A DNA stretch of 64,000 bases from Nocardioides marinus (GCF_013408145.1 NZ_JACBZI010000001.1:868001-932000), one strand, 5' to 3'. Positions 16,790-26,236 are shown, numbered from the stretch's first letter. The notes: a model not told the origin generated them from the letters alone. A program made the numbers and translations.

Positions 16790-17875
16790 TCAGCAGATGA
16801 GCGGCACCACGATCTCGTCGGGCACGCCCGGCGTCAGGTCGTAGGACGCGCGCACGACGCGGTGGTCGGAGACCCGGCTCGGGTGGGTGCTCACGACGTT
16901 CACGCCCAGCTGACCGCGGTGCATCAGGTAGTCGATGCGGCTGCGCGGGTTCGCCGAGGGGTGGGTCAGCCCGGCGCCCCGGCCGGCCGTGGCCCAGGTG
17001 TCGGCCGCGACCCCGCGCAGGGTGGTGATCGGCGGCGAGGCGGGCCGGGCGTTGAGGTCCCCGCCCAGGACGACGCGGTGGGGGTCGTCGGCGAGGACCT
17101 GCGCCACCGTGCGCGCCTGGGTCAACCGGGCGTCCTGCGAGGTGTGCTCGAAGTGCGTGGTGAAGAGGCTGACCCGTTGACCGGGCAACGGCTCCACCAC
17201 GACGCGGAGCAGGCCGCGCTGCTGGGTGCCCGCCGGCCGGGGGAGCAGGGTGTTGCTCGACTCCTTGATGGGGTACGCCGACAGCACGGCCGTCCCGTAG
17301 CGGCTCTCGCCCGGGCGCAGCACGTTGGTGGCGAAGGCGTACTCCATCCCGAGCTGGCCGGCGAGGTAGGCGGCCTGGTCGACCCGGCCGCTCCACACGC
17401 GGTTCTTGTCGACCTCCTGAAGCAGCCACACGTCCACGTCCAGCGCGGCCATCTCGCGCGCGATCTGCGGCAGCATCTGGCGACTGCGGCCCCGGTTCCA
17501 CCCCGAGTGGATGTTGAAGGTGGCGACCTCCAAGGAGGACTCGGTGCTCACGACACAGCTGCTTGCCCGCTTCGGCAGGCCGCCGGGCAACCGCTGGGGC
17601 TTGGGGAGCGCCGCCGTACCGCTCGAGCCCCTGCCCTGCTTGCCGGTGGTGCCCTCGATGGGGTCGCCGCCGGTGACGACGTCCTGGGCCGGGCGCGCAC
17701 CGGGGGTCGCCGTGGACTGGCCGGGCGCGGTCACCGGCTGCGTGCGGGTGGGCTGGCGGGAGACGAAGAACGCCGTGGCCGCCAGGCTGAGGACGAGGAC
17801 CAGGCCGATCGCCTCGAGCCACGGCCGTCTCGGCCCGTCCATTCCACCACCCGTGTCGGTCGATGCGCCTGTCAT
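16790..17875 (-). CDS. Exported EEP-fold protein (third copy)
   Basis: A 361-residue protein. A short cytosolic head is followed by a membrane segment (about 20-38, WLEAIGLVLVLSLAATAFFV), a disordered linker to about 100, and an EEP domain. The domain has VATFNIHSG, LLQEVDKN, FTTHFEHTS, GGDLNARP, RIDYLMHRG and the C-terminal SDHR. All catalytic positions appear intact. An in-frame ATG at 17842 (MDGPRR) is an alternative start just before the membrane segment. It closes the accessory island. The three EEP proteins differ greatly in linkers, so they are old paralogs or separate gains. Confidence 0.8.
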   Translation of the reverse strand: MTGASTDTGGGMDGPRRPWLEAIGLVLVLSLAATAFFVSRQPTRTQPVTAPGQSTATPGARPAQDVVTGGDPIEGTTGKQGRGSSGTAALPKPQRLPGGLPKRASSCVVSTESSLEVATFNIHSGWNRGRSRQMLPQIAREMAALDVDVWLLQEVDKNRVWSGRVDQAAYLAGQLGMEYAFATNVLRPGESRYGTAVLSAYPIKESSNTLLPRPAGTQQRGLLRVVVEPLPGQRVSLFTTHFEHTSQDARLTQARTVAQVLADDPHRVVLGGDLNARPASPPITTLRGVAADTWATAGRGAGLTHPSANPRSRIDYLMHRGQLGVNVVSTHPSRVSDHRVVRASYDLTPGVPDEIVVPLIC

Positions 17876-17950
17876 GATCTGACCCGACCAGTGTAGGAGC
17901 CGTCACACCGCCCCGGGCCCGAACGGGCCTCCCGCGGTCACCGCCCGTCG

Positions 17951-17966
17951 GTTACTCTCCGGTAAC
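17951..17966. promoter_or_regulatory. Candidate operator TTAC-N6-GTAA
   Basis: TTACTCTCCGGTAA (17952-17965), flanked by G and C, forms a 16-bp inverted repeat about 30 bases before the acyl-CoA dehydrogenase start. The same TTAC-N6-GTAA layout recurs at 29336-29349. It is a possible regulator site; the protein is unknown. Confidence 0.4.
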
Positions 17967-17995
17967 AGTCCGTTCGCCGACCTGGAAGGACCCCC

Positions 17996-19189
17996 ATGAC
18001 CCGCCTGTGCACGACCGAGGGCCTCACCGAGGACCAGTCCGAGATCCTCAAGGCCGTGCGGGCCTTCGTGGACAAGGAGATCATCCCGGTCGCGAACGAG
18101 CTCGAGCACGCCGACGAGTACCCCACCGACATCATCGAGGGGCTCAAGGAGCTCGGCGTCTTCGGCCTGATGATCCCCGAGGAGTACGGCGGCCTCGGGG
18201 AGTCGCTGCTGACCTACGCGCTGTGCGTCGAGGAGATCGCGCGCGGCTGGATGAGCGTCTCCGGCGTCATCAACACCCACTTCATCGTGGCCTACATGCT
18301 CATGCAGCACGGCACCGAGGAGCAGAAGCAGAAGTACCTGCCCAAGATGGCCGTCGGGGACGTGCGCGGCGCCTTCTCGATGTCCGAGCCCGGGCTGGGC
18401 TCCGACGTCTCGGCCATCTCGACCAAGGCCACGAAGGCCGACGACGGGTCGTACGAGATCACCGGCCAGAAGATGTGGCTGACCAACGGCGCCACCTCCA
18501 CGCTGGTCGCCTGCCTGGTCAAGACCGACGAGGGCAGCGACTCGGTCTACAAGAACATGACGACCTTCCTCATCGAGAAGGAGGCCGGCTTCGGCGAGAC
18601 CGCCCAGGGCGTCACCGTCCCCGGCAAGATCGACAAGATGGGCTACAAGGGCGTCGAGACCACCGAGCTGGTCCTCGAGGGCCACAAGATCTCCGCCGAC
18701 CAGATCCTCGGTGGTGAGCCCGGCAAGGGCTTCTTCCACATGATGGACGGCGTCGAGGTCGGCCGCGTGAACGTCGCGGCCCGCGCCTGCGGCCTGGCCT
18801 GGCGCGGCTTCGAGCTGGCCGTCGAGTACGCCCAGCAGCGCAAGACCTTCGGCAAGATCATCGCCGACCACCAAGCCGTCCTCTTCCGCCTCGCGGAGAT
18901 GGCGACCAAGGTCGAGGTCGCGCACACGATGATGGTCCGCGCCGCCCGCCTCAAGGACAAGGGCGAGCGGATGGACGTCGAGGCCGGCATGGCCAAGATG
19001 GTTGCCTCGGAGTACGCCAACGAGGTCGTCGAGGACGCCTTCCGCATCCACGGCGGCTACGGCTACTCCAAGGAGTACGAGATCGAGCGGCTGATGCGCG
19101 AGGTCAAGTTCATGCTGATCGGCGAGGGCACCTCCGACATCCAGAAGATGATCATCGGTCGCCAGCTCCTCAAGGAGTACAAGATCTGA
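17996..19189 (+). CDS. Acyl-CoA dehydrogenase
   Basis: A 397-residue FAD flavoprotein that introduces the alpha-beta double bond into acyl-CoA thioesters. Domains in order are an N-terminal helical part (EEYGGLGESLLTYALCVEEI), a beta middle with AFSMSEPGLGSDVSAIST and MWLTNGATS, and a C-terminal helical part with QQRKTFGKIIADHQAV. The Glu of IGEGTSDIQK near residue 381 is at the position of the catalytic base in short/medium-chain enzymes. GGAAGG lies upstream of the ATG. A MaoC-type hydratase 0.8 kb away could act on its product, but the genes are separated by an opposing lipoprotein gene. Acyl chain preference cannot be told. Confidence 0.93.
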   Translation: MTRLCTTEGLTEDQSEILKAVRAFVDKEIIPVANELEHADEYPTDIIEGLKELGVFGLMIPEEYGGLGESLLTYALCVEEIARGWMSVSGVINTHFIVAYMLMQHGTEEQKQKYLPKMAVGDVRGAFSMSEPGLGSDVSAISTKATKADDGSYEITGQKMWLTNGATSTLVACLVKTDEGSDSVYKNMTTFLIEKEAGFGETAQGVTVPGKIDKMGYKGVETTELVLEGHKISADQILGGEPGKGFFHMMDGVEVGRVNVAARACGLAWRGFELAVEYAQQRKTFGKIIADHQAVLFRLAEMATKVEVAHTMMVRAARLKDKGERMDVEAGMAKMVASEYANEVVEDAFRIHGGYGYSKEYEIERLMREVKFMLIGEGTSDIQKMIIGRQLLKEYKI

Positions 19190-19214
19190 CCGGAGGCCTC
19201 TCCGACGGATCCAC

Positions 19215-19270
19215 CTGATCCACCCCAGCTGATCCACCCCAGCTGATCCACCCCAGCTGATCCACCCCAC
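19215..19270. repeat. 14-bp tandem repeat, four units
   Basis: The unit CTGATCCACCCCAG is repeated exactly at 19215, 19229 and 19243. A fourth copy at 19257 has the last base changed, and partial units flank on both sides. It starts 25 bases after the acyl-CoA dehydrogenase stop. It is non-coding and looks like slippage-prone variable repeat DNA. Confidence 0.85.
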
Positions 19271-19279
19271 CTGGTCCGG

Positions 19280-19321
19280 GCCGAACCGGCGTGTCCTTCC
19301 GGAAGGATGCGCCGGTTCGGC
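19280..19321. repeat. Composite 42-base palindrome
   Basis: Perfect 12-base arms (GCCGAACCGGCG at 19280-19291, its complement at 19310-19321) enclose a second perfect palindrome TCCTTCCGGAAGGA (19294-19307). Between convergent genes it could terminate transcription from both sides. Its outer arm GCCGGTTCGGC is the same as the right arm of the 34-base repeat next to it. Confidence 0.8.
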
Positions 19322-19341
19322 GTCTCGGGGCCGGGGTGCAC

Positions 19342-19375
19342 GGGTCGAGCCGGCGTATTGATACGCCGGTTCGGC
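19342..19375. repeat. 34-base palindromic repeat, copy 1
   Basis: This element has left arm GAGCCGGCGTAT, a two-base centre TG and right arm ATACGCCGGTTC, with one mismatch. Two more copies are at 49039 and 49082. It lies between convergent genes and was not recognised as a known family. Confidence 0.85.
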
Positions 19376-19382
19376 ACGATGC

Positions 19383-19931
19383 TCAGCCGCCGATACCCTC
19401 GCCGACCACCTTCACGTCCGAGAGCGTGTAGCCGATCTCCTCGTCGGCCATCCGCTCGTCGCGGTCGATGTAGACCTCGGTCGGGTAGTCGCCACCCTCG
19501 GGCCAGGTGACGTCCACCCGGGCGGCGCCGGCCTCCTCGGCGGCCTCCGCCTCGGCGATGATGTCGTCGATGGTGAGCTCGAAGAACTCCGGTGCCGGGT
19601 CGCCGGCCTTCGCGCCGCCGCGTCCGCCGCCCTTCTCGAAGACCGCCTCGACGACCCGGTCGCCCTCGACCGTGACCCGCACGGGCACGGCGGCGTACGG
19701 GCAGAAGCACGAGACCTGGAGGGTGAAGGCGTAGTCGGCGGGCCCGAAGCCCACGTCGGGTCCGCTGGTGGGCTCCTGGGCCTCCACGTCCTGCTCCGAC
19801 GACGGTCCCTGCTCCGTGCCCGGGTCGCGGGCCACTTCGTCCTCGCCGCTGCACGCCGCGAGCGGCAGCAGCAGGAGGCCGGCCAGGGTCGTCCCCAGTG
19901 CTCGGTGGAGGGTGATGCGCGGCATGCTCAT
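19383..19931 (-). CDS. Lipoprotein with DUF6174-like domain
   Basis: A 182-residue lipoprotein. The signal peptide ends in the lipobox LAAC (cysteine near residue 27), followed by an acidic Ser/Glu linker. The rest resembles DUF6174: YAFTLQVSCFCPYAAVPVRV with two close cysteines, VEGDRVVEAVF, then FFELTIDDIIAEAEAAEEAG and a C-terminal beta hairpin. The function of the family is unknown. A minus-strand TAGCGT lies 9 bases before the ATG. A second ATG two codons in is equally possible. It is anchored outside the membrane and unrelated in sequence to the flanking lipid-metabolism genes. Confidence 0.75.
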   Translation of the reverse strand: MSMPRITLHRALGTTLAGLLLLPLAACSGEDEVARDPGTEQGPSSEQDVEAQEPTSGPDVGFGPADYAFTLQVSCFCPYAAVPVRVTVEGDRVVEAVFEKGGGRGGAKAGDPAPEFFELTIDDIIAEAEAAEEAGAARVDVTWPEGGDYPTEVYIDRDERMADEEIGYTLSDVKVVGEGIGG

Positions 19932-20031
19932 GGTGCTGAGACGCTAGCCCCTCCGGGCCGGTTCCGCGTGGCAGGATGACGCGGGGACCTTGTTACCCAT
20001 CAGTCACCAGCAGCAGAGCAGAGGAGCAGAC

Positions 20032-20571
20032 GTGCAGTTCGGTCGCAGCTACGAGGAGTTCGAGGTCGGTGCGACCTACAAGCACTGGCCCGGCAAGACG
20101 GTCACCGAGTTCGACGACCACATGTTCTGCCTGCTCACGATGAACCACCACCCGCTGCACCTGGACACCCACTACGCCGAGGAGACCACGCAGTTCGGCA
20201 AGAACGTCGTGGTGGGCAACTACGTCTACTCCATCCTCCTCGGCATGTCGGTGCCCGACATCTCCGGCAAGGCGATCGCCAACCTCGAGATCGAGTCGCT
20301 GCGCCACGTCGCGCCGACCTTCCACGGTGACACGCTGTACGGCGAGACGACCGTGCTCGACAAGTGGGAGTCGACCTCGAAGGACGACCGCGGCGTCGTC
20401 CACGTCGAGACCATCGGCTACAACCAGGACGGCAAGGTCGTGTGCATCTTCCGCCGCAAGGTGATGGTGCCGAAGGACAACTACCTCGAGGCGCGCGGCG
20501 GCGAGCAGCCCGGCCGCCCGACCCCGCAGCCGGACAAGAACTGGCCCGGACCCGACGCGAAGGCCGACTGA
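20032..20571 (+). CDS. MaoC-family hydratase
   Basis: A 179-residue hot-dog-fold protein of the MaoC/(R)-specific enoyl-CoA hydratase group. It has FGRSYEEFEVGATYKH at the start and the hydratase signature region TEFDDHMFCLLTMNHHPLHL (about 26-45). ETVLD-like strands and a C-terminal extension rich in Pro and Gly complete it. The GTG at 20032 follows AGAGGAG by five bases. The open frame continues upstream to 19990 but without such a site. It likely hydrates an enoyl-CoA such as the product of the nearby dehydrogenase. The exact substrate (for example mesaconyl-CoA-like) is open. Confidence 0.82.
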   Translation: MQFGRSYEEFEVGATYKHWPGKTVTEFDDHMFCLLTMNHHPLHLDTHYAEETTQFGKNVVVGNYVYSILLGMSVPDISGKAIANLEIESLRHVAPTFHGDTLYGETTVLDKWESTSKDDRGVVHVETIGYNQDGKVVCIFRRKVMVPKDNYLEARGGEQPGRPTPQPDKNWPGPDAKAD

Positions 20572-20579
20572 CCGGTCCC

Positions 20580-21314
20580 GTGAGGACCCCCACCAGCAGC
20601 ACCTGGGAGCGCTGGACGCGGTGGCCGCTCGCGGCCGCCGCGCTGGTGTTCCTCGTGGCGTACTCGCTGCCGATCCTCGACCCCGGGATGCCGGGGAGGT
20701 GGAAGGCGCTGTGCGCCACGGTCGTCGGCGTGCTCTGGCTGGTCTTCATCGTCGACTTCGTCGTGCGGCTGGTGGCGGCGGACCACCGTTTCCGCTGGGC
20801 GTGGCGGCACGCGTTCGACGCGGCGGTGCTGCTGCTGCCGGCCCTGCGGCCGTTGCAGCTGGTCCTGCTGGTCAAGGTGCTCAACCGCTCGGCGTCCGAG
20901 GGCCTGCGCGGCCGGGTCGGTCTCTACGTCGGCTTCGGCTCGGGCATCGTCGCCTACGTCGCGGCGCTGGCTGCGCTGCAGGCCGAGCGGTACGCCGAGG
21001 GCGCCTCGATCACCTCGTTCGGGGACGCCATGTGGTGGGCACTCACCACCATGACCACCGTCGGGTACGGCGACACGTACCCGGTCACGACCGGCGGGCG
21101 GGTCGTGGGTGCCCTGCTCATGATCACCGGGGTGGCCCTGCTCGGTGTCGTCACCGCCACCCTCGCCAGCTGGCTGGTCGAGCGCGTCACCGACGCCGAC
21201 GACGCCGAGGACGAGCGGCGCTCGGCCGCGGAGCGCGAGGAGCTGCGCGCGGAGATCGCCGCCCTGCGGGCCCAGGTCGAGCTGCTGGTGGAGCGCAGCA
21301 CCCCGCGGACCTGA
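20580..21314 (+). CDS. Voltage-gated-type potassium channel
   Basis: A 244-residue membrane protein with about five hydrophobic segments plus a pore loop. The K+ selectivity filter TTVGYGDTYP is near residue 160, followed by the last membrane helix (GALLMITGVALLGVVTATLA). A C-terminal coiled coil (ERREELRAEIAALRAQVELL-like) probably tetramerises. There is no regulatory RCK domain. The GTG start at 20580 lies 8 bases after the MaoC stop, so the two may be cotranscribed. Confidence 0.88.
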   Translation: MRTPTSSTWERWTRWPLAAAALVFLVAYSLPILDPGMPGRWKALCATVVGVLWLVFIVDFVVRLVAADHRFRWAWRHAFDAAVLLLPALRPLQLVLLVKVLNRSASEGLRGRVGLYVGFGSGIVAYVAALAALQAERYAEGASITSFGDAMWWALTTMTTVGYGDTYPVTTGGRVVGALLMITGVALLGVVTATLASWLVERVTDADDAEDERRSAAEREELRAEIAALRAQVELLVERSTPRT

Positions 21315-21323
21315 CCGGCTCGG

Positions 21324-21335
21324 TACGGTAGGCCC
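21324..21335 (+). promoter_or_regulatory. Leaderless-type promoter
   Basis: TACGGT at 21324-21329, 6 bases, then the GTG at 21336. Confidence 0.5.
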
Positions 21336-21980
21336 GTGCCCGTGCAGCCCGCCTGCTCCCGCTGCTCGGCCCCCGTGGTGTCCATCGCGACGGAGGCCGG
21401 AGGCGGTTGGTCGTGCCCGGAGCACGGCCCCACCCACGCCCTGTGGCGCCCTGCCTCGGCGTCGTACGACGCCCTGGCCTCGCACCTGGGTCGCACCCGC
21501 GGCTTCCCGACCTACCTCCCGTGGCCGCTGAGCCCCGGTTGGTCGGTGAGCGACCTGGCCGCCGTCACCGACGGCGAGCGCGTGCGCGGCACCCTGACGT
21601 GCGTCACCGGCACCAGCGAGCTGGACGGGCCCGTGGACGTCCTGGTCGTCAGCGAGGAGCCCGGCACGGGCCTGGGTGCCCGGGTGGCCGGCACGCCCCA
21701 CGACGACCCCGGCCTGGGCCACTTCGAGGGACAGCCGTTGGTGCGGGTGCGCCTGGACCAGAAGCAGGTGCCGCTGTGGTCGGTCTCGACCAGCGCCTCC
21801 AGCGGGGAGTGGGACCGCTCGGTCGTGGCGGGGGAGGCCTTCGGCCGGTGGCTGTGGATCGTGGTCCGGCCGGCCTCGGCGGTGCTGCTGCTGCGCGACG
21901 ACTGGATCCTGCGCGACGTCGCGCCGGTGGGCCCGCCGCTGGTCGAGCTGCCCTTCGCGGGTCCGGCGCCGCCGTGGTGA
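21336..21980 (+). CDS. DUF6758-like conserved protein
   Basis: A 214-residue soluble protein. The N-terminus looks like a small zinc ribbon (CSRCSAP and CPEHG, residues about 7-32). A beta-rich body follows (TYLPWPLSPGWSVSDLAAV, GTLTCVTGTSELDGPVDVLV). This matches what I recall as DUF6758, a family of unknown function restricted to actinobacteria. It is followed after 10 bases by the PHP-domain gene, so the two probably share a transcript. The TACGGT hexamer decides the GTG start. Confidence 0.7.
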   Translation: MPVQPACSRCSAPVVSIATEAGGGWSCPEHGPTHALWRPASASYDALASHLGRTRGFPTYLPWPLSPGWSVSDLAAVTDGERVRGTLTCVTGTSELDGPVDVLVVSEEPGTGLGARVAGTPHDDPGLGHFEGQPLVRVRLDQKQVPLWSVSTSASSGEWDRSVVAGEAFGRWLWIVVRPASAVLLLRDDWILRDVAPVGPPLVELPFAGPAPPW

Positions 21981-21990
21981 GGGGGCCCTC

Positions 21991-22869
21991 ATGAGGGTGG
22001 ACCTGCACACCCACACCCGCGCCAGCGACGGCACCCAGTCGCCCACCGAGCTCGTCCACGCGGCGGTCGCGGCAGGGGTGGACGTCCTCGGCCTGACCGA
22101 CCACGACACCGCCGAGGGCTGGGACGAGGCGGCCCGTGCCGCAGCCGACGCCGGGCTGGCACTGGTGCGCGGCATGGAGGTCAGCACCCGCCTCGACGGG
22201 CGGGGCGTGCACCTGCTGGCCTACCTGCCCGACCCGACGTACCCGCCCCTGGTCGGCCTGCTCGACCGGGTCCTCGAGGGTCGGTCCTCGCGGGTGCCGG
22301 CGGTGCTGGAGCGACTGCGCGCGGTCGACGTCGAGCTCACCGAGGACGACGTCGCCCGGGTGTCGGGTGACGCGGCGGCCAGCGGGCGCCCCCACATCGC
22401 CGACGCGCTGGTGGTCGCGGGCGTCGTCGCGGACCGTGACGAGGCGTTCCGCCGCTTCCTCAACCCCGGCATGCCCGGGTACGTCGACCGGTACGCCGCC
22501 CCGCTGCGCGAGACGATCCGCGTGGTGACCGAGGCGGGCGGCGTGAGCGTCATCGCCCACGCGTGGGGGCGCCGGCGTACCCGCACGCCGGACGAGGCGG
22601 CCATCGCCGAGCTCGCCGACGTCGGTCTGGTCGGCCTCGAGGTCGATCACCAGGACCACGACGCCGGTGCGCGGGACGCGCTGCGCGCGATCGCGCGCAA
22701 CCTCGACCTGGTCGTCACCGGCTCCAGCGACCACCACGGCGCCGGCAAGGTCGGGCACGACCTGGCGTGCAACACCACGGCCCCCGAGGAGCTGGAGCGG
22801 CTGCTGGAGGCCGCGGCGCGGGCCCGTGCCGCGTCGGGACGGCCCGCCCCCGAGCCGCTCGGGCTCTGA
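21991..22869 (+). CDS. PHP-domain phosphoesterase (RNase AM/YciV-like)
   Basis: A 292-residue PHP protein. Metal ligands are visible in order: DLHTHTRASDG (6-14), GLTDHDT (35-41), RGMEVST, VIAHAWG, and GSSDHHG near residue 245. Length and motif order match the YciV/RNase AM group, which removes 5' nucleotides from RNA or dephosphorylates 3',5'-nucleotide bisphosphates. The ATG at 21991 gives the canonical start MRVDLHTHT; the open frame further upstream is antisense noise. It ends 76 bases before an opposing SDR gene, with a nested palindrome between. Confidence 0.85.
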   Translation: MRVDLHTHTRASDGTQSPTELVHAAVAAGVDVLGLTDHDTAEGWDEAARAAADAGLALVRGMEVSTRLDGRGVHLLAYLPDPTYPPLVGLLDRVLEGRSSRVPAVLERLRAVDVELTEDDVARVSGDAAASGRPHIADALVVAGVVADRDEAFRRFLNPGMPGYVDRYAAPLRETIRVVTEAGGVSVIAHAWGRRRTRTPDEAAIAELADVGLVGLEVDHQDHDAGARDALRAIARNLDLVVTGSSDHHGAGKVGHDLACNTTAPEELERLLEAAARARAASGRPAPEPLGL

Positions 22870-22881
22870 AGCGGCCGCCCT

Positions 22882-22930
22882 GGGACGTCATACGTCCCGC
22901 GACAGCGGACGTCCTGCCCGTATGACGTCC
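22882..22930. terminator. Nested GACGTC palindromes between convergent genes
   Basis: GGACGTCATAC (22883-22893) is exactly complementary to GTATGACGTCC (22920-22930). Inside, GGGACGT/ACGTCCC (22882-22898) and GCGGACGTC/GACGTCCGC form competing hairpins. The position between two converging 3' ends suggests a bidirectional terminator. Confidence 0.55.
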
Positions 22931-22944
22931 GCCGGGTGCGCGGG

Positions 22945-23703
22945 CTACTTGCGGCCCAGGCCCTGGAAGCGCTGCAGCAGCCCGCTCGGGACCAGTCGAG
23001 CGGCACCGGCGATGACCTTGTACTGCGCGCTGGGGATCGAGTAGACCTTCCCCTTCGCGTGGTCGGCCAGCGCGTCGCGCACGAGGTCGTCGGCGTCCAG
23101 CCACATCCACGAGGGGGCGGAGTCACGGCCCACGCCCATCCGCTCGTGGAACTCGGTGCGCACGAAGCCCGGGCACAGGGTCGTCACGGTGACGCCCTGG
23201 TCGGCGTACTCCGCCGCGGCCCACTCGCCCAGGCGGTTCACGTAGGCCTTGGCCGCGGAGTAGGTGCCGCGGGGGAGGAAGGCGGCGACGCTGGAGACGT
23301 TGATGACGCCGCCGTGGCCGCGCGCGGCCATCGGCCCGAGCGCGGCGTGGGTCAGGCGCAGGACGGCGGTGACCAGCACGTCCAGCATGGCGGTCTCGGC
23401 GTCGACGTCGTTGTCGAGGAAGCGGCCCTTGAGGCCGAACCCGGCGTTGTTGACCAGCAGGTCCACCGGGCTCTGGAGGTCGGCGAGCCGCTCCTCGACG
23501 CGGCGCAGCTGGTCGCGGTCGGCGAGGTCGGCGGCCAGCACCTCCACCTCGACCCCGTGCTGGGCGCGCAGCTCGGTGGCGAGCTCCTCCAGGCGCGAGG
23601 CGTCACGGGCGACGAGCACGAGGTCGTCGCCGCGTGCGGCGAGCTGGTGGGCGAAGGAACGTCCGATGCCGGCGGTCGGGCCGGTGACCAGGGAGCGAGA
23701 CAT
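22945..23703 (-). CDS. Short-chain dehydrogenase/reductase
   Basis: A 252-residue classical SDR. The NAD(P) loop is TGPTAGIGRSFA near residues 7-18. NNAGFGLKG, a catalytic Ser in INVSSVAAF and the YSAAK active site (Tyr and Lys, about residue 150) are all present. A basic residue after the first strand (LVARDASR) favours NADP. The minus-strand hexamer TCTACT lies exactly 6 bases before the ATG at 23703; the longer open frame is antisense to the ParA gene. The family also contains acyl-chain and steroid reductases; the substrate is unknown. Confidence 0.87.
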   Translation of the reverse strand: MSRSLVTGPTAGIGRSFAHQLAARGDDLVLVARDASRLEELATELRAQHGVEVEVLAADLADRDQLRRVEERLADLQSPVDLLVNNAGFGLKGRFLDNDVDAETAMLDVLVTAVLRLTHAALGPMAARGHGGVINVSSVAAFLPRGTYSAAKAYVNRLGEWAAAEYADQGVTVTTLCPGFVRTEFHERMGVGRDSAPSWMWLDADDLVRDALADHAKGKVYSIPSAQYKVIAGAARLVPSGLLQRFQGLGRK

Positions 23704-23715
23704 GACCCGAGTAGA
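23704..23715 (-). promoter_or_regulatory. Leaderless-type promoter of SDR
   Basis: Minus-strand TCTACT (23715-23710), 6 bases, ATG at 23703. Confidence 0.45.
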
Positions 23716-23764
23716 ACAGGTCCCACCTCGGACGTGGGCGACCCGTCCGGCATGATGACCCTCG

Positions 23765-24538
23765 ATGACCACGACACTCGCCGTCGCCAACCAGAAGGGA
23801 GGCGTCGCCAAGACCACCTCCGTCGCCTCGATCGGCGCGGCCCTCGCCGAGCTCGGGCAGCGGGTGCTGCTCGTCGACCTCGACCCGCAGGCCTGCCTGA
23901 CCTTCTCCCTCGGCATCGATCCCGAGGACCTCGAGGTCTCGGTGCACCACGTGCTCACGAAGGGCACCGACCCGCGCGAGGTGATCATCGAGACCGAGGA
24001 CGGCGTGCACCTGCTCCCGGCCACCATCGAGCTCGCCCGCGCCGAGGCCGACCTGCTCACCCGCACCGGGCGCGAGCACGTGGTGAAGATGGTCGTGGAG
24101 GACGTCGAGGACGACTACGACTGGGTGCTGCTGGACTGCCCGCCCTCCCTGGGCGTGCTCACCGTGGCGGCGCTCACCGCCGCGCGCGGGGTGCTGATCC
24201 CCCTGCAGTGCGAGACGCTCTCGCACCGGGGCGTGGGCCAGCTGCTCGACACCGTCCACGACGTGCGCCGGTTCACCAACCGCAAGCTCGAGGTGTGGGG
24301 CGTGCTGCCCACGCTGTACGACGGCCGCACCAACCACTCGCGCACGGTGCTGGAGACCATCGCCGAGACCTACGAGCTCGAGGTCGTCGAGCCGCCGATC
24401 CCCAAGACGATCAAGTTCGCCGAGGCCCCCGCGGCCGGCCGCTCGATCCTGGCCACCAGCCGCACCAGCAAGGGTGCCCAGGCCTACCGCGAGGTCGCCG
24501 CGAACCTGGTCACGCGCGCGGGGCGCAAGAAGCGCTGA
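23765..24538 (+). CDS. Orphan ParA/Soj-family ATPase
   Basis: A 257-residue ParA-type ATPase. The deviant Walker A motif is QKGGVAKTTS (residues 10-19), then LVDLDPQACLTFSLG and LLDCPPSLGVLT. There is no N-terminal helix-turn-helix, and no parB or parS-like site nearby. Gene order next to an RhlE-type helicase and a ferritin-like gene resembles the mycobacterial orphan soj homolog. A role in positioning some cargo or complex rather than chromosome partition is likely, but this is inference. A strong terminator follows 8 bases after the stop. Confidence 0.88.
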   Translation: MTTTLAVANQKGGVAKTTSVASIGAALAELGQRVLLVDLDPQACLTFSLGIDPEDLEVSVHHVLTKGTDPREVIIETEDGVHLLPATIELARAEADLLTRTGREHVVKMVVEDVEDDYDWVLLDCPPSLGVLTVAALTAARGVLIPLQCETLSHRGVGQLLDTVHDVRRFTNRKLEVWGVLPTLYDGRTNHSRTVLETIAETYELEVVEPPIPKTIKFAEAPAAGRSILATSRTSKGAQAYREVAANLVTRAGRKKR

Positions 24539-24546
24539 GACACGCA

Positions 24547-24581
24547 CGAGGCCCGCTCCCCCTGGAGGGGAGCGGGCCTCG
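24547..24581. terminator. Strong hairpin terminator, parA/helicase gap
   Basis: A perfect 15-bp stem (CGAGGCCCGCTCCCC at 24547-24561 with its complement at 24567-24581), loop CTGGA. It lies between convergent genes and so probably serves both. Confidence 0.85.
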
Positions 24582-24609
24582 TCGTACGTCTGCGTGGGGC
24601 TGAGCGGGC

Positions 24610-26103
<1,494 letters not shown>

Positions 26104-26236
26104 AGTGTTCTGCTTTCGTGGTTGCTGGCCCCGTCAGGTCTGTCTGCTGGGCGGCGCTGCCACAACCGCTGCGGCCGACCCGGGACCCGGCCAACCGCGC
26201 ACATACGTCTCGAGACTCTATCGGTAGGGTGCGAGC
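26104..26236. promoter_or_regulatory. Divergent promoter region
   Basis: This gap separates the helicase (leftward) and the ferritin-like gene (rightward). The rightward leaderless-type -10 TAGGGT is at 26225-26230, 6 bases before the ATG at 26237. The leftward promoter is not obvious. Confidence 0.5.

Noticed and set aside
19215..19375. CRISPR array
   Set aside because: Repeats are contiguous 14-mers and palindromes without unique spacers, and no cas genes are in the window.
23765..24538. Chromosome partition locus (parAB/oriC)
   Set aside because: Only a ParA-type gene is present; no parB, parS-like palindrome, dnaA, rpmH or gidB nearby.
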